This document shows positions 8,730-18,511 of a stretch of DNA of 55,775 nt, one piece after another; position 1 is the first letter of the stretch; each line of letters opens with the position of its first letter. The stretch covers positions 1 to 55,775 of the forward strand of contig BMJD01000030.1 of NCBI GenBank assembly GCA_014642895.1, read 5' to 3'. This stretch comes from Lentibacillus populi. Its GTDB lineage: Bacteria; Bacillota; Bacilli; Bacillales; Amphibacillaceae. The position numbers and the translations under genes are program-made. Below the pieces are notes generated by a model that was given only the letters and a program-made list of their open reading frames with translations, did no database searches and was not told the DNA's origin.

Positions 8730-9867
8730 AGAATGGATCATCACCGTATACCTGGCTGTTTTTCAGAGCTTTTATCAGGTCTTTAGACTATGCCCCTTGA
8801 AAAGGAAAACAGCCTTTATCGCCTCATTTGGGGATAACATTTTATATACCGTGCATGAATTGGAAAAGCAGACGGATGAGCCCTTTGTCATTATCAAAAC
8901 CCCAAAATGCAGCATTCATTTTTCCCGCGTTTCTTCCGGCAAGGTATTAGACTTGAAAAAACCGACTCACTGGATTCAGGCTGTCTATCATCTGGCTACG
9001 TCACGGATTATCTTTGTTGACAATTATTTTGGCATATTAGCAAAAATGAATTTGAGACCGAACGTACTATTAATCCAATTATGGCATGCAGCAGGTGCAA
9101 TTAAACGCTTTGGACTTGAAGATCCCACTTTTGGATTCCGGTCAAAACATGCCCAGCAACGTATTAGGATGGTTTATCGGCGATTCACCCATGTCGTTGT
9201 TGGTTCAGATGAAATGAGTGCTATCTTTCGGAAGAGCTTTGGTGTTTCGGATGAGGCTATTTTACGATGTGGTGTGCCTCGGACCGATTTTTTCTTTCGT
9301 CCAATTGAAATGAAAAGTGTCGAGTTGATTTTACGGAGGAAATTTCCGGTGACAAGTAAGAAGAAAATTGTCCTGTATGCCCCAACATTTCGTGACAATG
9401 AAACATCCAATTCCACGATTCCATTTGATGTGGAAAAATTTTGTGACGTGTTTTGTGACGAATATGTTTTATTCTTGCGGCTGCACCCCGCAATTACTCA
9501 CGATTTTCATAATAGATATCCCGGAATTGTTTATGATGTCTCGGATGTTACCAATGTTAATGAATTGCTTGTGATTACCGATATTTTGATAACGGATTAC
9601 TCGTCGATTCCGTTTGAATTTTCCATACTGAAGCGTCCGATGATATTCTTTGCTTATGATTTAGCGGAATATCGCCAGACTAGAGGCTTTTGGACCGATT
9701 ATGATGAGTTAGTTCCGGGGCCGGTTGTGACAGACACAGAAGGATTAATTCGTGTTATGAAGGAAGGCAATTATGATATCCAGCGCATTAGAGATTTTGC
9801 TGACCAATGGAACCAATACTCAACAGGTACTTCCAGTGAAAAACTAATCAATTTACTATACAAGTGA
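8722..9867 (+). CDS. CDP-glycerol glycerophosphotransferase, TagB-like primase
   Basis: The enzyme transfers glycerol phosphate from CDP-glycerol to a lipid-linked acceptor at the inner face of the membrane. Family motifs visible are LWHAAGAIKRFG (with the catalytic-type His), GVPRTDFFF, LYAPTFRDN, LRLHP and ITDYSSIPFEF. With the ATG at 8722 that overlaps the tagD stop, the protein has 381 residues, which as I recall is the length of B. subtilis TagB. The upstream ATGs at 8656 and 8704 lie inside tagD and are less likely. A short primase (TagB) fits better than a long polymerase (TagF), but this is inferred from length alone. Confidence 0.9.
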   Translation: MFREWIITVYLAVFQSFYQVFRLCPLKRKTAFIASFGDNILYTVHELEKQTDEPFVIIKTPKCSIHFSRVSSGKVLDLKKPTHWIQAVYHLATSRIIFVDNYFGILAKMNLRPNVLLIQLWHAAGAIKRFGLEDPTFGFRSKHAQQRIRMVYRRFTHVVVGSDEMSAIFRKSFGVSDEAILRCGVPRTDFFFRPIEMKSVELILRRKFPVTSKKKIVLYAPTFRDNETSNSTIPFDVEKFCDVFCDEYVLFLRLHPAITHDFHNRYPGIVYDVSDVTNVNELLVITDILITDYSSIPFEFSILKRPMIFFAYDLAEYRQTRGFWTDYDELVPGPVVTDTEGLIRVMKEGNYDIQRIRDFADQWNQYSTGTSSEKLINLLYK

Positions 9868-9966
9868 ATTAGTCTCGGTTCGGCCCCCTCCCCTTGCCCC
9901 TGTAAGACCGATGTGATAACGTTAAAATTGGGATAAAAGTGTACCAAATACAGGGGGAGGATTGTG

Positions 9967-10122
9967 ATGGACAAATCAAAAAAGATTATTATAGGTATTG
10001 CGCTGTTCGTTTATACATTAGCCATTATCGGTCTGACCACGATGATTGTCGTGCCGAATCCGAATAATGATGTTCCCACTCGGGACTGTGATTGCGCCGA
10101 TGAGGGGCTTTCTGATAATTAA
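9967..10122 (+). CDS. Small membrane protein, 51 aa
   Basis: A GGGGGAGG ribosome site stands 6 bases before an ATG that opens a 51-codon frame. The product has a charged start (MDKSKK), one hydrophobic helix at about residues 7-29 and a short outward tail with two cysteines (RDCDCADEG). It is followed by a good terminator, so it looks like a one-gene unit. No family is recognised. The gene is confident as a coding unit because of its ribosome site, topology and terminator. Confidence 0.7.
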   Translation: MDKSKKIIIGIALFVYTLAIIGLTTMIVVPNPNNDVPTRDCDCADEGLSDN

Positions 10123-10150
10123 TAGAGGTAAGTGGCGTGTCATCCCCACT

Positions 10151-10188
10151 AAAGCTGACAAAGTAAAATTTTTTGCCAGCTTTTTTCT
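10151..10188 (+). terminator. Rho-independent terminator after the small membrane protein gene
   Basis: AAAGCTGAC pairs with GCCAGCTTT, with a T run directly after. Confidence 0.75.
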
Positions 10189-10368
10189 TTTCCCGCCCCC
10201 ATCATTCGCTCTATCCCGCTACCGGATATCCCCGAAACAGGTTTAAAGGAAGACATTTTTCGACAGATATTACAACTTCAACCTTACTGAATCCTCAAAG
10301 TTGATTTACCATTTCAATACGATTAGGATAAAAAAGATAGGATTTTTTGTAAAGTGAGGCGTTAGTAC

Positions 10369-11841
10369 ATGAGTAAACAGCAGAGACCAAAGGCGGTTAT
10401 CGTTATTTTTGGAGCAACAGGTGATCTGGCGAAACGCAAATTGTTCCCGTCAATCTATCGTCTCGTTCAAAACGGCAAAATTGGTGAAGATTTTGCCGTT
10501 GTTGGTACAGGGCGAAGACAATGGACAAATGATGTCTTCCGTGAAAACGTGAAAAAATCACTTGGGAGCAATATTTCCTCCCATGCGGATCTGGATACAT
10601 TTACATCCCATTTTTTCTATCATCCTCTTGATGTATCAGAACCTTCTTCTTATCTGGGGCTAGAGGCTTTGTTGCATGAACTGGAGGGCTACTATAAAAC
10701 AGGGGGCAATCGAATATTCTATTTGGCGATGGCACCTGATTTTTTCGGAATTATTGCCAACAATTTAAAGGCAAGCGGTTTAAAAGATGCTGCTGGGTGG
10801 ACACGCCTTGTCATTGAAAAACCATTCGGCAACGACTTGCCGTCTGCCAAGGCATTGAATAAGGAAATACGTGCGGTGTTTGATGAAGAGCAAATTTACC
10901 GGATTGATCATTACTTAGGGAAAGAAATGGTGCAAAACATTGAGGTGATCCGATTCGCCAATGGAATTTTTGAACATCTTTGGAATAATCGGTTCATTTC
11001 CAACGTGCAAATTACCTCAAGTGAATCACTTGGCGTTGAAGACCGATCACGTTATTATGACAACTCAGGTGCCGTTCGTGACATGGTGCAAAACCACATG
11101 CTGCAAATGGTTGCATTACTTGCCATGGAGCCACCAATCAACTTGACAACCGAAGAAATTCGTTCCGAAAAGGTCAAAGTACTTCGCGCTCTCCGACAGA
11201 TGGAAGTAAACGGTGTGGATGACTATTTTGTCCGCGGCCAATATGGGGATGGCGAAACTGGCATCGGGTATCGTAAGGAAGCACCTCAATTGTCAGCATC
11301 CAAAACTGAAACATTTGTCGCAGGAAAAATTATGATCGACAATTACCGCTGGGCCGGGGTTCCCTTTTATATTCGAACTGGCAAACGCATGGCCAAGAAA
11401 TCAATAAAAATTGTTGTCGAATTCAAAGATATCCCGATGAATTTATACTATAAAAACAAACAGGAAAAACATCCGAATTTACTTGTCATCAATATTCAGC
11501 CGAACGAAGGAATCACCCTTTATCTTAACGCAAAAAAAGCAGGTGCAGGTACTGATGTAAAACCGATAAAACTTGCTTATAATAATAATGGGATTAACGG
11601 GATCAATACACCTGAGGCATATGAAAAGCTGATTTACGACTGCATGATTGGTGATATGACCAATTTTACACATTGGAATGAAGTTGCCCAGTCCTGGTCG
11701 TTTGTTGATCCGATTCTGAAATTATGGGAATCGGATCAACCGGATTTTCCCAACTATGCAGCAGGTTCAATGGGACCATTGGAAGCGGACAAACTGCTTG
11801 AAAAGGATGGATTCCACTGGTGGCCAATAGTCGAGGATTAA
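10369..11841 (+). CDS. zwf: Glucose-6-phosphate 1-dehydrogenase
   Basis: It oxidises glucose-6-phosphate to 6-phosphogluconolactone with reduction of NADP, the entry to the oxidative pentose-phosphate pathway. The 490-residue length is typical. The dinucleotide-binding loop [12 protein letters not shown] is at residues 14-25 and the active-site signature RIDHYLGKE is near residue 180, with the VIEKPFG motif before it. The start ATG follows GTGAGG. The cyclase-family gene begins 22 bases downstream and may be co-transcribed. Promoter elements are likely in the AT-rich 10260-10350 stretch. Confidence 0.97.
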   Translation: MSKQQRPKAVIVIFGATGDLAKRKLFPSIYRLVQNGKIGEDFAVVGTGRRQWTNDVFRENVKKSLGSNISSHADLDTFTSHFFYHPLDVSEPSSYLGLEALLHELEGYYKTGGNRIFYLAMAPDFFGIIANNLKASGLKDAAGWTRLVIEKPFGNDLPSAKALNKEIRAVFDEEQIYRIDHYLGKEMVQNIEVIRFANGIFEHLWNNRFISNVQITSSESLGVEDRSRYYDNSGAVRDMVQNHMLQMVALLAMEPPINLTTEEIRSEKVKVLRALRQMEVNGVDDYFVRGQYGDGETGIGYRKEAPQLSASKTETFVAGKIMIDNYRWAGVPFYIRTGKRMAKKSIKIVVEFKDIPMNLYYKNKQEKHPNLLVINIQPNEGITLYLNAKKAGAGTDVKPIKLAYNNNGINGINTPEAYEKLIYDCMIGDMTNFTHWNEVAQSWSFVDPILKLWESDQPDFPNYAAGSMGPLEADKLLEKDGFHWWPIVED

Positions 11842-11863
11842 AAAAGAAAAGAAGGAGCGTACG

Positions 11864-12478
11864 ATGATGAAATTATATGATGTAACAGCACCTATTTACG
11901 AAGGAATGCCCGTGTACAAAAATAAAGAAGCAAAACAGCCAAAAATCACAACAGAAACAAATGGACATGTAACGGAATCCCGCATTGCTATGGATCTCCA
12001 CACTGGCACACATGTTGACTCCCCATTGCACATGATTAATAATGGCAACACGATGGAAACCATTGATATTCATGATTTGGTTGGACATGTAAAGTTATTT
12101 GATCTAACCAATGTCGAGGATCACATTAGCAAAAAGGATATCGAATCATTTGCGATTGAAAAGGATGATTTTGTCCTGTTTAAAACGAAAAACTCACTAC
12201 AGGATGAATTTGATTTCAACTTTATTTTTGTGGCGGAGGATGCGGCTGTCCACCTGGCTGGACTTGGAGTTAAAGGTGTCGGAATAGACGGGCTCGGGAT
12301 TGAACGAAGCCAGCCGGAACATCCAACCCATCGCACACTTTTTAGTCATAACGTAATTATTATCGAAGGACTTCGCTTGGAAGCGGTGCCTGAGGGAAGG
12401 TATTTCATGGTTGCTTCCCCATTGAAAATCCAGGGTACCGACGCAGCACCGGCTCGTATTTTACTTTTTGCAGAATAA
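11864..12478 (+). CDS. Cyclase-family metal-dependent hydrolase (KynB-like)
   Basis: The 204-residue product has the metal-binding signature HTGTHVDSP near residues 46-54, followed by a conserved GVDG-like segment (GVGIDGLGIE) and a histidine-bearing HPTHRTL stretch. This is the pattern of the cyclase/arylformamidase superfamily (PF04199). Substrates in this family range from N-formylkynurenine to polyketides and isatin. No kynureninase or tryptophan dioxygenase gene is nearby, so a kynurenine role is not supported. AAGGAG stands before the ATG. Confidence 0.85.
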   Translation: MMKLYDVTAPIYEGMPVYKNKEAKQPKITTETNGHVTESRIAMDLHTGTHVDSPLHMINNGNTMETIDIHDLVGHVKLFDLTNVEDHISKKDIESFAIEKDDFVLFKTKNSLQDEFDFNFIFVAEDAAVHLAGLGVKGVGIDGLGIERSQPEHPTHRTLFSHNVIIIEGLRLEAVPEGRYFMVASPLKIQGTDAAPARILLFAE

Positions 12479-12490
12479 TAACCAAATAGC

Positions 12491-12542
12491 GGGTTACCGT
12501 TTACACTAATGTCTTCAAGGAATGGTGTAAAAACGGTAACCC
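12491..12542. terminator. Long inverted repeat downstream of the cyclase gene
   Basis: GGGTTACCGTTTACAC pairs with GTGTAAAAACGGTAACCC (two-base bulge). No T tract follows, so it may be a processing or repeat element rather than a standard terminator. Confidence 0.45.
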
Positions 12543-12742
12543 TCACCATGCTAAGCCGCACCGTTTTATTTGACTGGTTTATGGCTGGGCAGTGCTCTCC
12601 TGGCTTATTCAATTCCGCAATTTTGAATTATGGTTTTTCCTTGTTGTTGTGATAATTTCCACTAACCATAGTTACCAAGGTCTTCCGTTATACCGATAAA
12701 GCATTAGTCTAGTGGGAATTGTCCACCAATATTAGCTGAAGA

Positions 12743-13057
12743 TCATTGAACTGTTTTGTACGCCTGATTTCGATGACTTGGTACGTCTGGATAACGTAGT
12801 CTTAGCTTTTTCATTTCTAACAATTTTTTAATATGATTCTTTCTAAGTCCGTTAGATTCCCTTCTTAATAATTGGGAAAGTTCATGTAATGTCAAAAATC
12901 GATCCGTACACAATATCAAAATCAACCTTCTTAATTCCTGGACTAAGCCTGGACTTTTCCCTGGCTGGTCGTGCAATTTCCAATAAATCTTCCCTTTCAC
13001 GTGGAAAATCATGAGTATTACCCAAAGTTTGTTCATTATTACCGGAGTTTGTTCCAT
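12743..13057 (-). pseudogene. C-terminal winged-helix fragment of an AAA_4/AlbA_2-type protein
   Basis: The minus strand encodes a winged-helix-like stretch: FLTLHELSQLLRRESNGLRK, a basic linker, then LRYPDVPSHRNQAYKT. This resembles the C-terminal HTH domain found on divergent AAA_4 (schlafen-like) ATP-binding regulators, with the consensus 'L..LS..L.R....LR...I.....G.L...YP..P.H..QAY'. No ATPase domain is present. The apparent N-terminus runs into the family-D repeat array, so this is most likely a gene tail cut off by repeat expansion or deletion. It could be a free-standing small HTH protein, but no ribosome site supports a start. Confidence 0.5.
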
Positions 13058-13190
13058 TTTTTTCTAGGTTGTCATCGTTATTACCGGGGATCGACCTATT
13101 TTTTCCTTGGTTACCATCCTTATTACTGGGGATCGACCCATTTTTCCCTTGGGTATCATCCTTATTACCGGGGGTCGACCCATTTTTTCC
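13034..13190 (+). repeat. Family-D tandem repeat, about 4 units of 42-43 bp
   Basis: Units begin TTATTACCGGGGATCGACC followed by a T-rich stretch and GG(T/G)TA(C/T)CATCC. Unit starts are near 13035, 13078, 13120 and 13162, and the first unit is diverged. The unit is not seen elsewhere in the window. Confidence 0.75.
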
Positions 13191-13195
13191 TGATC

Positions 13196-13234
13196 AAAAA
13201 GCCTCCGTTTGTCCATGCAAACAGAGGCTTTTCC
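13196..13234. terminator. Bidirectional terminator after the APC permease gene
   Basis: AAGCCTCCGTTTG pairs with CAAACAGAGGCTT (one mismatch), with A run before and T run after. It serves the minus-strand permease that ends at 13242. Confidence 0.8.
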
Positions 13235-13241
13235 TCAGATC

Positions 13242-14699
13242 CTATTCATTCTCCACTTCAATCTTCTTATTCCCCAAAATCAAATAATTCAACTCTTCTT
13301 TCGGTATCTTGTTAAATTCCGTCCGTTTTGCCAGATAGAATACAACCCCAAGCACAATCCAGGCAATCAAGGCGATTCTTGATTCAATTCCAAGAAATGC
13401 AGGTGAACCCGGGATAAGCAAAAGTGCAATGAACATGACGCTCGCCAGCATCCCGATAAGCGCGATAAATTTTTTCCCTGGCGCAATAACATGTTTTGCC
13501 GGGTTATATTCTTTGTCCATCGACCACTTGAATATACTGAACGCGGTATAACACGTATAGAAATAAGCAATCGAAACACCAATCGATGACATGTCAACTA
13601 CCCATAATAGTGCTTGACGACCAAACCAAGGTGCGAGCATGGCAACAATGACGGTAAAAATGATACCGACGTACGGTGTCTTGTATTTAGGATGAACCTT
13701 GGAAAATGCTTCAGGCAAAATTTTGGCACGGGACATCGCGAAAAGCAAACGGCTGGATGAAATAATAAATCCGTTTAAGCCAGTAAATATCCCCATGCTA
13801 AGCGCAACAACCAGGATTACTAAGCCCAACGTGCCGAGAACATCTGTGACTGCTACAGCGGTACCCCAGAGGTTATTTTCAGCAACAAGCGCCTCCCATG
13901 GTCGCGCCATTGCCGTAGCGATGATCATAAAACTGTATAGCAGCCCTGAAAAAAGAATCGCCAGGATGATCAAGCTAAACGCTTTTTTAGAAGAAAAATT
14001 AAATTCTTCTGCAGCCTGTGGCACATTGTCGAAACCAACATATGCCCATGGCGCAATTGCAACAATGGAAATGATCGCGGCAAACATGGATGTATTCGTC
14101 GGAAAATACGGTTGCAGATTAGCAAGTGATGTTCCCGGATTACCGCCAATTAAAAGTGTGAGAGCAAGAACTCCGGCAAGCATGATGATGCAAAAGATAA
14201 ATTGCACTCTTCCTGTCAGACCTGTACCGCGAATGTTTAAATAGCCGAATACAAGCAATGCAAGTACGGCAATGATTATTTCCATTCCATATACATCCCA
14301 ACCGGCAATTTGATACAGGTGCAGATTTTCAATAAACTTCGGGAAAACAAATTTGAACATTAATGCAAATGCAGATGCGTTGAGGGCAACGATACATATG
14401 TATCCGAGTGTTAAAAACCAGCCACATATAAATGCATGTGTACGGCCTAAACTAACGAAGGCATAGGCAAATTCTCCGCCTGATACAGGAAAACTTTTAA
14501 TCAAAAATCCATAGCTGACAGCGATTAGCATCATCAACGCTGCCCCGATTAAGAACCCGATCACAACCCCAAGTGGACCGCCGTCCTTCATCCAGACGGT
14601 TGGCTGTACGAACGCACCCCAGCCAATTGATGAACCTAACGCAATCGCCCAGACCCAATGCGGTTTTAATGACTTCTTTAATTTCTGTCGTTCTTCCAT
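13242..14699 (-). CDS. APC-superfamily amino-acid permease
   Basis: The 485-residue polytopic membrane protein has about 12 hydrophobic helices. Helix 1 carries the broken-helix glycine motif ALGSSIGWGAF at about residues 20-30, which binds the amino-acid carboxylate in APC transporters. Other family marks are SGGEFAYAF near residue 74, FDNVPQAAEEF near residue 223 and SSSRLLFAMSRA in the middle. The substrate cannot be told from sequence. It stands alone between a terminator and an intergenic stretch. The start ATG follows GAGGAGTT. Confidence 0.9.
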   Translation of the reverse strand: MEERQKLKKSLKPHWVWAIALGSSIGWGAFVQPTVWMKDGGPLGVVIGFLIGAALMMLIAVSYGFLIKSFPVSGGEFAYAFVSLGRTHAFICGWFLTLGYICIVALNASAFALMFKFVFPKFIENLHLYQIAGWDVYGMEIIIAVLALLVFGYLNIRGTGLTGRVQFIFCIIMLAGVLALTLLIGGNPGTSLANLQPYFPTNTSMFAAIISIVAIAPWAYVGFDNVPQAAEEFNFSSKKAFSLIILAILFSGLLYSFMIIATAMARPWEALVAENNLWGTAVAVTDVLGTLGLVILVVALSMGIFTGLNGFIISSSRLLFAMSRAKILPEAFSKVHPKYKTPYVGIIFTVIVAMLAPWFGRQALLWVVDMSSIGVSIAYFYTCYTAFSIFKWSMDKEYNPAKHVIAPGKKFIALIGMLASVMFIALLLIPGSPAFLGIESRIALIAWIVLGVVFYLAKRTEFNKIPKEELNYLILGNKKIEVENE

Positions 14700-14955
14700 G
14701 ATTGAACTCCTCGTTTGTAAAATTTTTTCTATTATCCCTTTATATCAAAGTGTGGACAGGAGTGCAATTTGCATTGTTTGCAGGATAATGGCGAAAATAA
14801 AAGAAAAATTGGCTCATATGATTATTGAGTTTAGTAGAGAGGAATTTTTTGTCGGGATATGACGGTCGAAGGCAGGAAATCAGGTTTGCACTAGACAATG
14901 GTGGTACATAAAAGAAAAAATTTTAAGAAGGCAGATCTCTGCAACGCGGCAGATG

Positions 14956-16107
14956 CTACCCTCCCCTTTGTTGATATTCCAGTTCCCGATTTCTTATTGT
15001 GGTCGAAGTCTTTTCTTTTCCTGCAGATTGTACAATTTTTTTACCGTTTTGCAGCCCGCTATAAAAGAAATAGGCCATAATAAAGACCATTGGTGTAAAG
15101 ACCAATTTCCATAAAACCGTATCCTCAAAAGCCGTCAATCCCAATCGCTGCATGAAAATACGAATCGATTCCATGATAAACACATGTGACACATAGATTC
15201 CTACTGCATTAACTCCGATTTTAGAAAAAAGTGAGTTTTTGCCAATGCGGCTATGTTTAATAACAAATAAGAACAATACAATTAATAATGGTATTGTCGT
15301 GATATAGTAGTTTTCCGATTTACCATCATATATTTGCAATGTTATGAACCCCTCAACAACCTGAAGGACGGATAAACAGGCAACCCCCAACACATACTCT
15401 TTTGTTGGAATTTTATCTGCTATTGATTTAACAGTTGGATAATACCTTGCCATTATTGCACCAAGCGTTACATAAAATAACGCAAAAAACAATGCATCTC
15501 TCGTTTTATAGGGTGCCTCGTAAAGAAAGGAGTATGATTGGCCGAATAGGCCGTAAATATTTAATCCCAAACTTACGATCAATAACACCTTGAGTAATCT
15601 AGCTTTAGAAAAAACAAATAGAATTAGAATGGCCCATATTAATGCTAGCAAGAACCATAAATGATACTGCGGCCAATCTAATCCATAATAAAGTATGGAC
15701 TCCAATTTAAAGCTTGCAATAAAGTCAGTTAACATGGGGATCATTGCTTCTCTTGTTTTTTCTGTTTCGATAACATCAATTACCAGTGCGAACATAAAGT
15801 AGAATATGACCCATGCAAAATAGAGCTTTACTAATTTCATCAAATATTTTTTTAAATAAGTAAGCTGTTTTTTTGAAGCAGACCTTTTGTTTTTTTCCTG
15901 TATGTCCTTCATTTTTTGCATAAACAAATATCCCGAAGTGACAAAGAAAAACGGAACTGCGAAACGTGCAAATGTATCAATTGCAAAGTCAACATCATCG
16001 CCTTGTACGGCTCCTAATTCAACGCCTTTTAATGTCCCTGAATGAATGGCTACAACGAAAAAGATTGCAAAGAATTTAATAAAATCAAGCGTATCATTAC
16101 GTTCCAC
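14956..16107 (-). CDS. Membrane acyltransferase, acyltransferase-3 family
   Basis: The 383-residue product has about ten hydrophobic helices and the typical N-terminal signature NDTLDFIKFFAIFFVVAIHS, whose His is the conserved catalytic residue of OatA/WecH-like enzymes. These move acyl groups across the membrane onto sugars of peptidoglycan, teichoic acid or exopolysaccharide. There is no extracellular SGNH domain. The start is GTG after AAGGGG. A basic stretch near residues 70-85 (KNKRSASKK) is probably an inner loop. The acceptor is unknown; wall-polymer genes lie nearby. Confidence 0.85.
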   Translation of the reverse strand: MERNDTLDFIKFFAIFFVVAIHSGTLKGVELGAVQGDDVDFAIDTFARFAVPFFFVTSGYLFMQKMKDIQEKNKRSASKKQLTYLKKYLMKLVKLYFAWVIFYFMFALVIDVIETEKTREAMIPMLTDFIASFKLESILYYGLDWPQYHLWFLLALIWAILILFVFSKARLLKVLLIVSLGLNIYGLFGQSYSFLYEAPYKTRDALFFALFYVTLGAIMARYYPTVKSIADKIPTKEYVLGVACLSVLQVVEGFITLQIYDGKSENYYITTIPLLIVLFLFVIKHSRIGKNSLFSKIGVNAVGIYVSHVFIMESIRIFMQRLGLTAFEDTVLWKLVFTPMVFIMAYFFYSGLQNGKKIVQSAGKEKTSTTIRNRELEYQQRGG

Positions 16108-16307
16108 TTATTACATGTCCCCTTGTTCTTGACCCCTCAATTAATAATAGAACGTATGTTATAGCTGGTTTATTCAGCTTAATAAACTCTTGACTGCCAT
16201 AAATTTCGTAATTGTTCTACTTAAATTGGGGGTTGCACTCCGCACTCTCATTGAAATGGCATCACATCTTATATATTGTCACTTAAAAACTTAGGAAGGA
16301 GGACAAA

Positions 16308-16459
16308 CAAGGTTTAATTAAACAATCGGCAATCGCTCTTCTTGAAAACGAGGGTGTTATCCCACGTCTGGATACACTTGAAAAGTTGCGATAGCATTGG
16401 GCCTTAAAATTGTTTTAATTGATGAAAATGCTGCTACTGGTGAAGTAACGATTTCATAA
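16308..16459 (+). pseudogene. XRE/HigA-type antitoxin remnant
   Basis: The frame encodes GLIKQSAIALLENEGVIPRL, then DTLEKL, which is the second half of a HigA-like helix-turn-helix. After a one-base deletion in AAGTTGCGATAGC (TTGGCGAT expected) it continues IALGLKIVLIDENAATGEV. The first half of the HTH is missing, although an AGGAAGGAGG ribosome-like site lies just upstream. No toxin gene is adjacent. It is a broken toxin-antitoxin relic. Confidence 0.75.
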
Positions 16460-16460
16460 G

Positions 16461-16500
16461 TAAATTAGTGCCTATACACAGGCGTATAGGCACTAATTTA
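16461..16500. terminator. Perfect 17-bp stem hairpin
   Basis: TAAATTAGTGCCTATAC pairs exactly with GTATAGGCACTAATTTA across a 6-base loop. It separates the antitoxin relic from the tagO-like gene and probably terminates the latter, which ends at 16514. Confidence 0.7.
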
Positions 16501-16513
16501 TTAGGAGATACAT

Positions 16514-17586
16514 TCAATCCCTTCCCCTTTTTCTAAACACCTTTCCAACCAAATCAATCACAGGCCGCTTCCCGTTCATTACCAACCCACCAAGTTCCGC
16601 GAGAATGTGGAACAAAACGAGCACAAGAACGATAACAACCAGTGCTGTTGTAATGGTGGCATTGGAAAGCAAAATCGCAATTGCACCAAATAACGCACTA
16701 AAACCATAGATAATCAACACCGTCTGCCTGTGGCTGAAGCCCTTTTTCAGGAGCTGATAATGGATATGCTTGTTGTCAGGCATCATAATATTTTCCCCAT
16801 TAGATGCCCGCCGGACAATAGCAAAAAGCGTGTCAAATATCGGTACAGCGAGGATGATAATCGGGATAATGAAACCAAATAAAGCAATATTTTTAAACAA
16901 ACCGAGCATGGAGACAACTGCGATCATGTAGCCAAGAAAATTGGAGCCCGTATCCCCCATGTATATTTTTGCTGGGTAAAAATTGTGGTATAAAAACCCG
17001 AGATTGGCACCAATAAGCACAATACACAAATAAGCCGCTATGACCTGGACATCGATGATTGCCATAATAAACATACTCGTGAGGGCAATCGTGGTTACCC
17101 CTGTTGCAAGACCATCAAGGCCGTCAATCAGATTAATTGCGTTGGTAATCCCAACAACCCACAAAACGGTGACAAGGACACTAAAAAAGCCTAGGTCAAT
17201 TAGGCCAAAAACCGGAATAGTAATCCGTTCAATGATTAATCCCGATGAAATTAAAAAGGAAGCGGCAATCAGCTGACCTGTCAGCTTTACGACCGGTTGA
17301 ATCTGGTATTTATCATCCAGCATACCGGTGATAATAATAGCGATCGCGCCAAGTAAAATTTCAGGTAAATGTGGATGATGCGGCTGCAAATAAAGCGCTC
17401 CGAGAAGCGCACCAAGAAAGATCGCAAACCACCTAATCGAGGTGTAACATACTTGTGGATTTTTCGCGCATTTGGCAAATCCACAATGCCAATTCTTATC
17501 GCCAGCTTCTTAATTGGATAGGTTAAAAGAAAGGTTGCTATTAGTGCGATCAAACATGCAAGGCTCAGATCGATATAATTAAACAT
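16514..17586 (-). pseudogene. tagO: Undecaprenyl-phosphate GlcNAc-1-P transferase (TagO/WecA-like), frameshifted
   Basis: This MraY-family enzyme loads GlcNAc-1-phosphate onto undecaprenyl phosphate, the first step of wall teichoic acid synthesis. The N-terminal part, from ATG at 17584-17586, has VDLPNARKIHK and TPRLGGL. The frame then breaks in TTTGCGATCTTT near 17424-17436: one G fewer than TTTGGCGATC shifts it, and adding it back gives LGGLAIFLGALLGALYLQPHH in frame. The C-terminal part has the catalytic GMLDDK, NAINLIDGLDGLA, GDTGSNFLGY and KHIHYQLL motifs. All active-site residues are otherwise intact. Either the gene is freshly inactivated (a second copy would then be needed for teichoic acid) or the shift is a sequence error. 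Confidence 0.85.
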
Positions 17587-17833
17587 AAAAATCTCCTGAT
17601 TGTATGTATTCGAGTGTTGCTATTATGCCATCATCTAGTCATGTCTTGAATTTGATTATATCGAAAAATGTCGGACGTTCGCAAATGGAGGATAGTATTT
17701 CAATGGAGTAGTTTTCATTACAGGGGAAACCATCATTTAGGAAAACCAGAACTGATTAGACTTTAGGGGGCGATCGCCATTACATGCATTAATCTCCTGT
17801 ACATGTGTTTTGTTTATACCCCCGTAAAAAAGT

Positions 17834-18490
17834 CTACTTCCCAACACCATGCAAAATATACTCAACGGTCCGCCTGATTTCTGCATCATCATCCCAGTCC
17901 TTATCCGGTTGTATAATGAAACGTGTAAGCAGGAACCCAATGACCGTTGGGGCGATCATCCGCATGATACTGTCATTCGGTATGTTTTTCAGCTGATTTT
18001 TTTCTTTGTATACATTTAGCGTCTGGTCAATGGCCGGAAATACTTTTTCAAGCGACGCTTTTTTAAAAGCAGCCTGGATTTCCGGATGAAACGCTAATTC
18101 CTGTATCACTATTTTTATGAGTGGAACATTGGACTGGACAAACTCAAAACGATTTTTAATAAACAGATACAAGAAATCCTCGAAACTTGTATGGGATTCA
18201 TGGAATACTTGGTCAACAAATTTCTCGGCAAAAACCGGTGCCATAAAATTGATGATTACCGGATTGACAATGGATAAAAGCAGATCCTTTTTGGTCCGGT
18301 AATGGCGAAATATCGTACCCTCTGCTACACCAGCACGTTTGGCAATTTCACTTGTTGATGTAGCGGAATACCCTTTTTCCGCAATAAGTTCAATGGCTGC
18401 TTCCAGAATCTTGATCTGCTTTGATGTCATTTTTTCTGTTTGCCGAAGCACCTCCGTCATAGAACGGGATGCTGATGGATTATCTGACAT
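17834..18490 (-). CDS. TetR-family transcriptional regulator
   Basis: The HTH (AIELIAEKGYSATSTSEIAK, then AGVAEGTIFRHY) is near residues 30-65. The ligand-binding part is helical, about 150 residues. An AGGAGA site supports the ATG at 18490; an upstream in-frame ATG at 18508 is less likely. It is the third gene of an operon with an ABC-2 permease and ATPase (21 bases after the permease stop), and a palindrome fitting a TetR operator lies in front of the operon (20543-20554), so it probably represses its own exporter operon. Confidence 0.9.
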   Translation of the reverse strand: MSDNPSASRSMTEVLRQTEKMTSKQIKILEAAIELIAEKGYSATSTSEIAKRAGVAEGTIFRHYRTKKDLLLSIVNPVIINFMAPVFAEKFVDQVFHESHTSFEDFLYLFIKNRFEFVQSNVPLIKIVIQELAFHPEIQAAFKKASLEKVFPAIDQTLNVYKEKNQLKNIPNDSIMRMIAPTVIGFLLTRFIIQPDKDWDDDAEIRRTVEYILHGVGK

Positions 18491-18511
18491 GTTATCTTCT
18501 CCTAGCATTTA

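Noticed and set aside
12121-12336. Minus-strand frames over the cyclase gene and similar shadows over zwf, mbl, nosZ and the RND gene
   Set aside because: They lie wholly inside well-supported genes and lack start signals.
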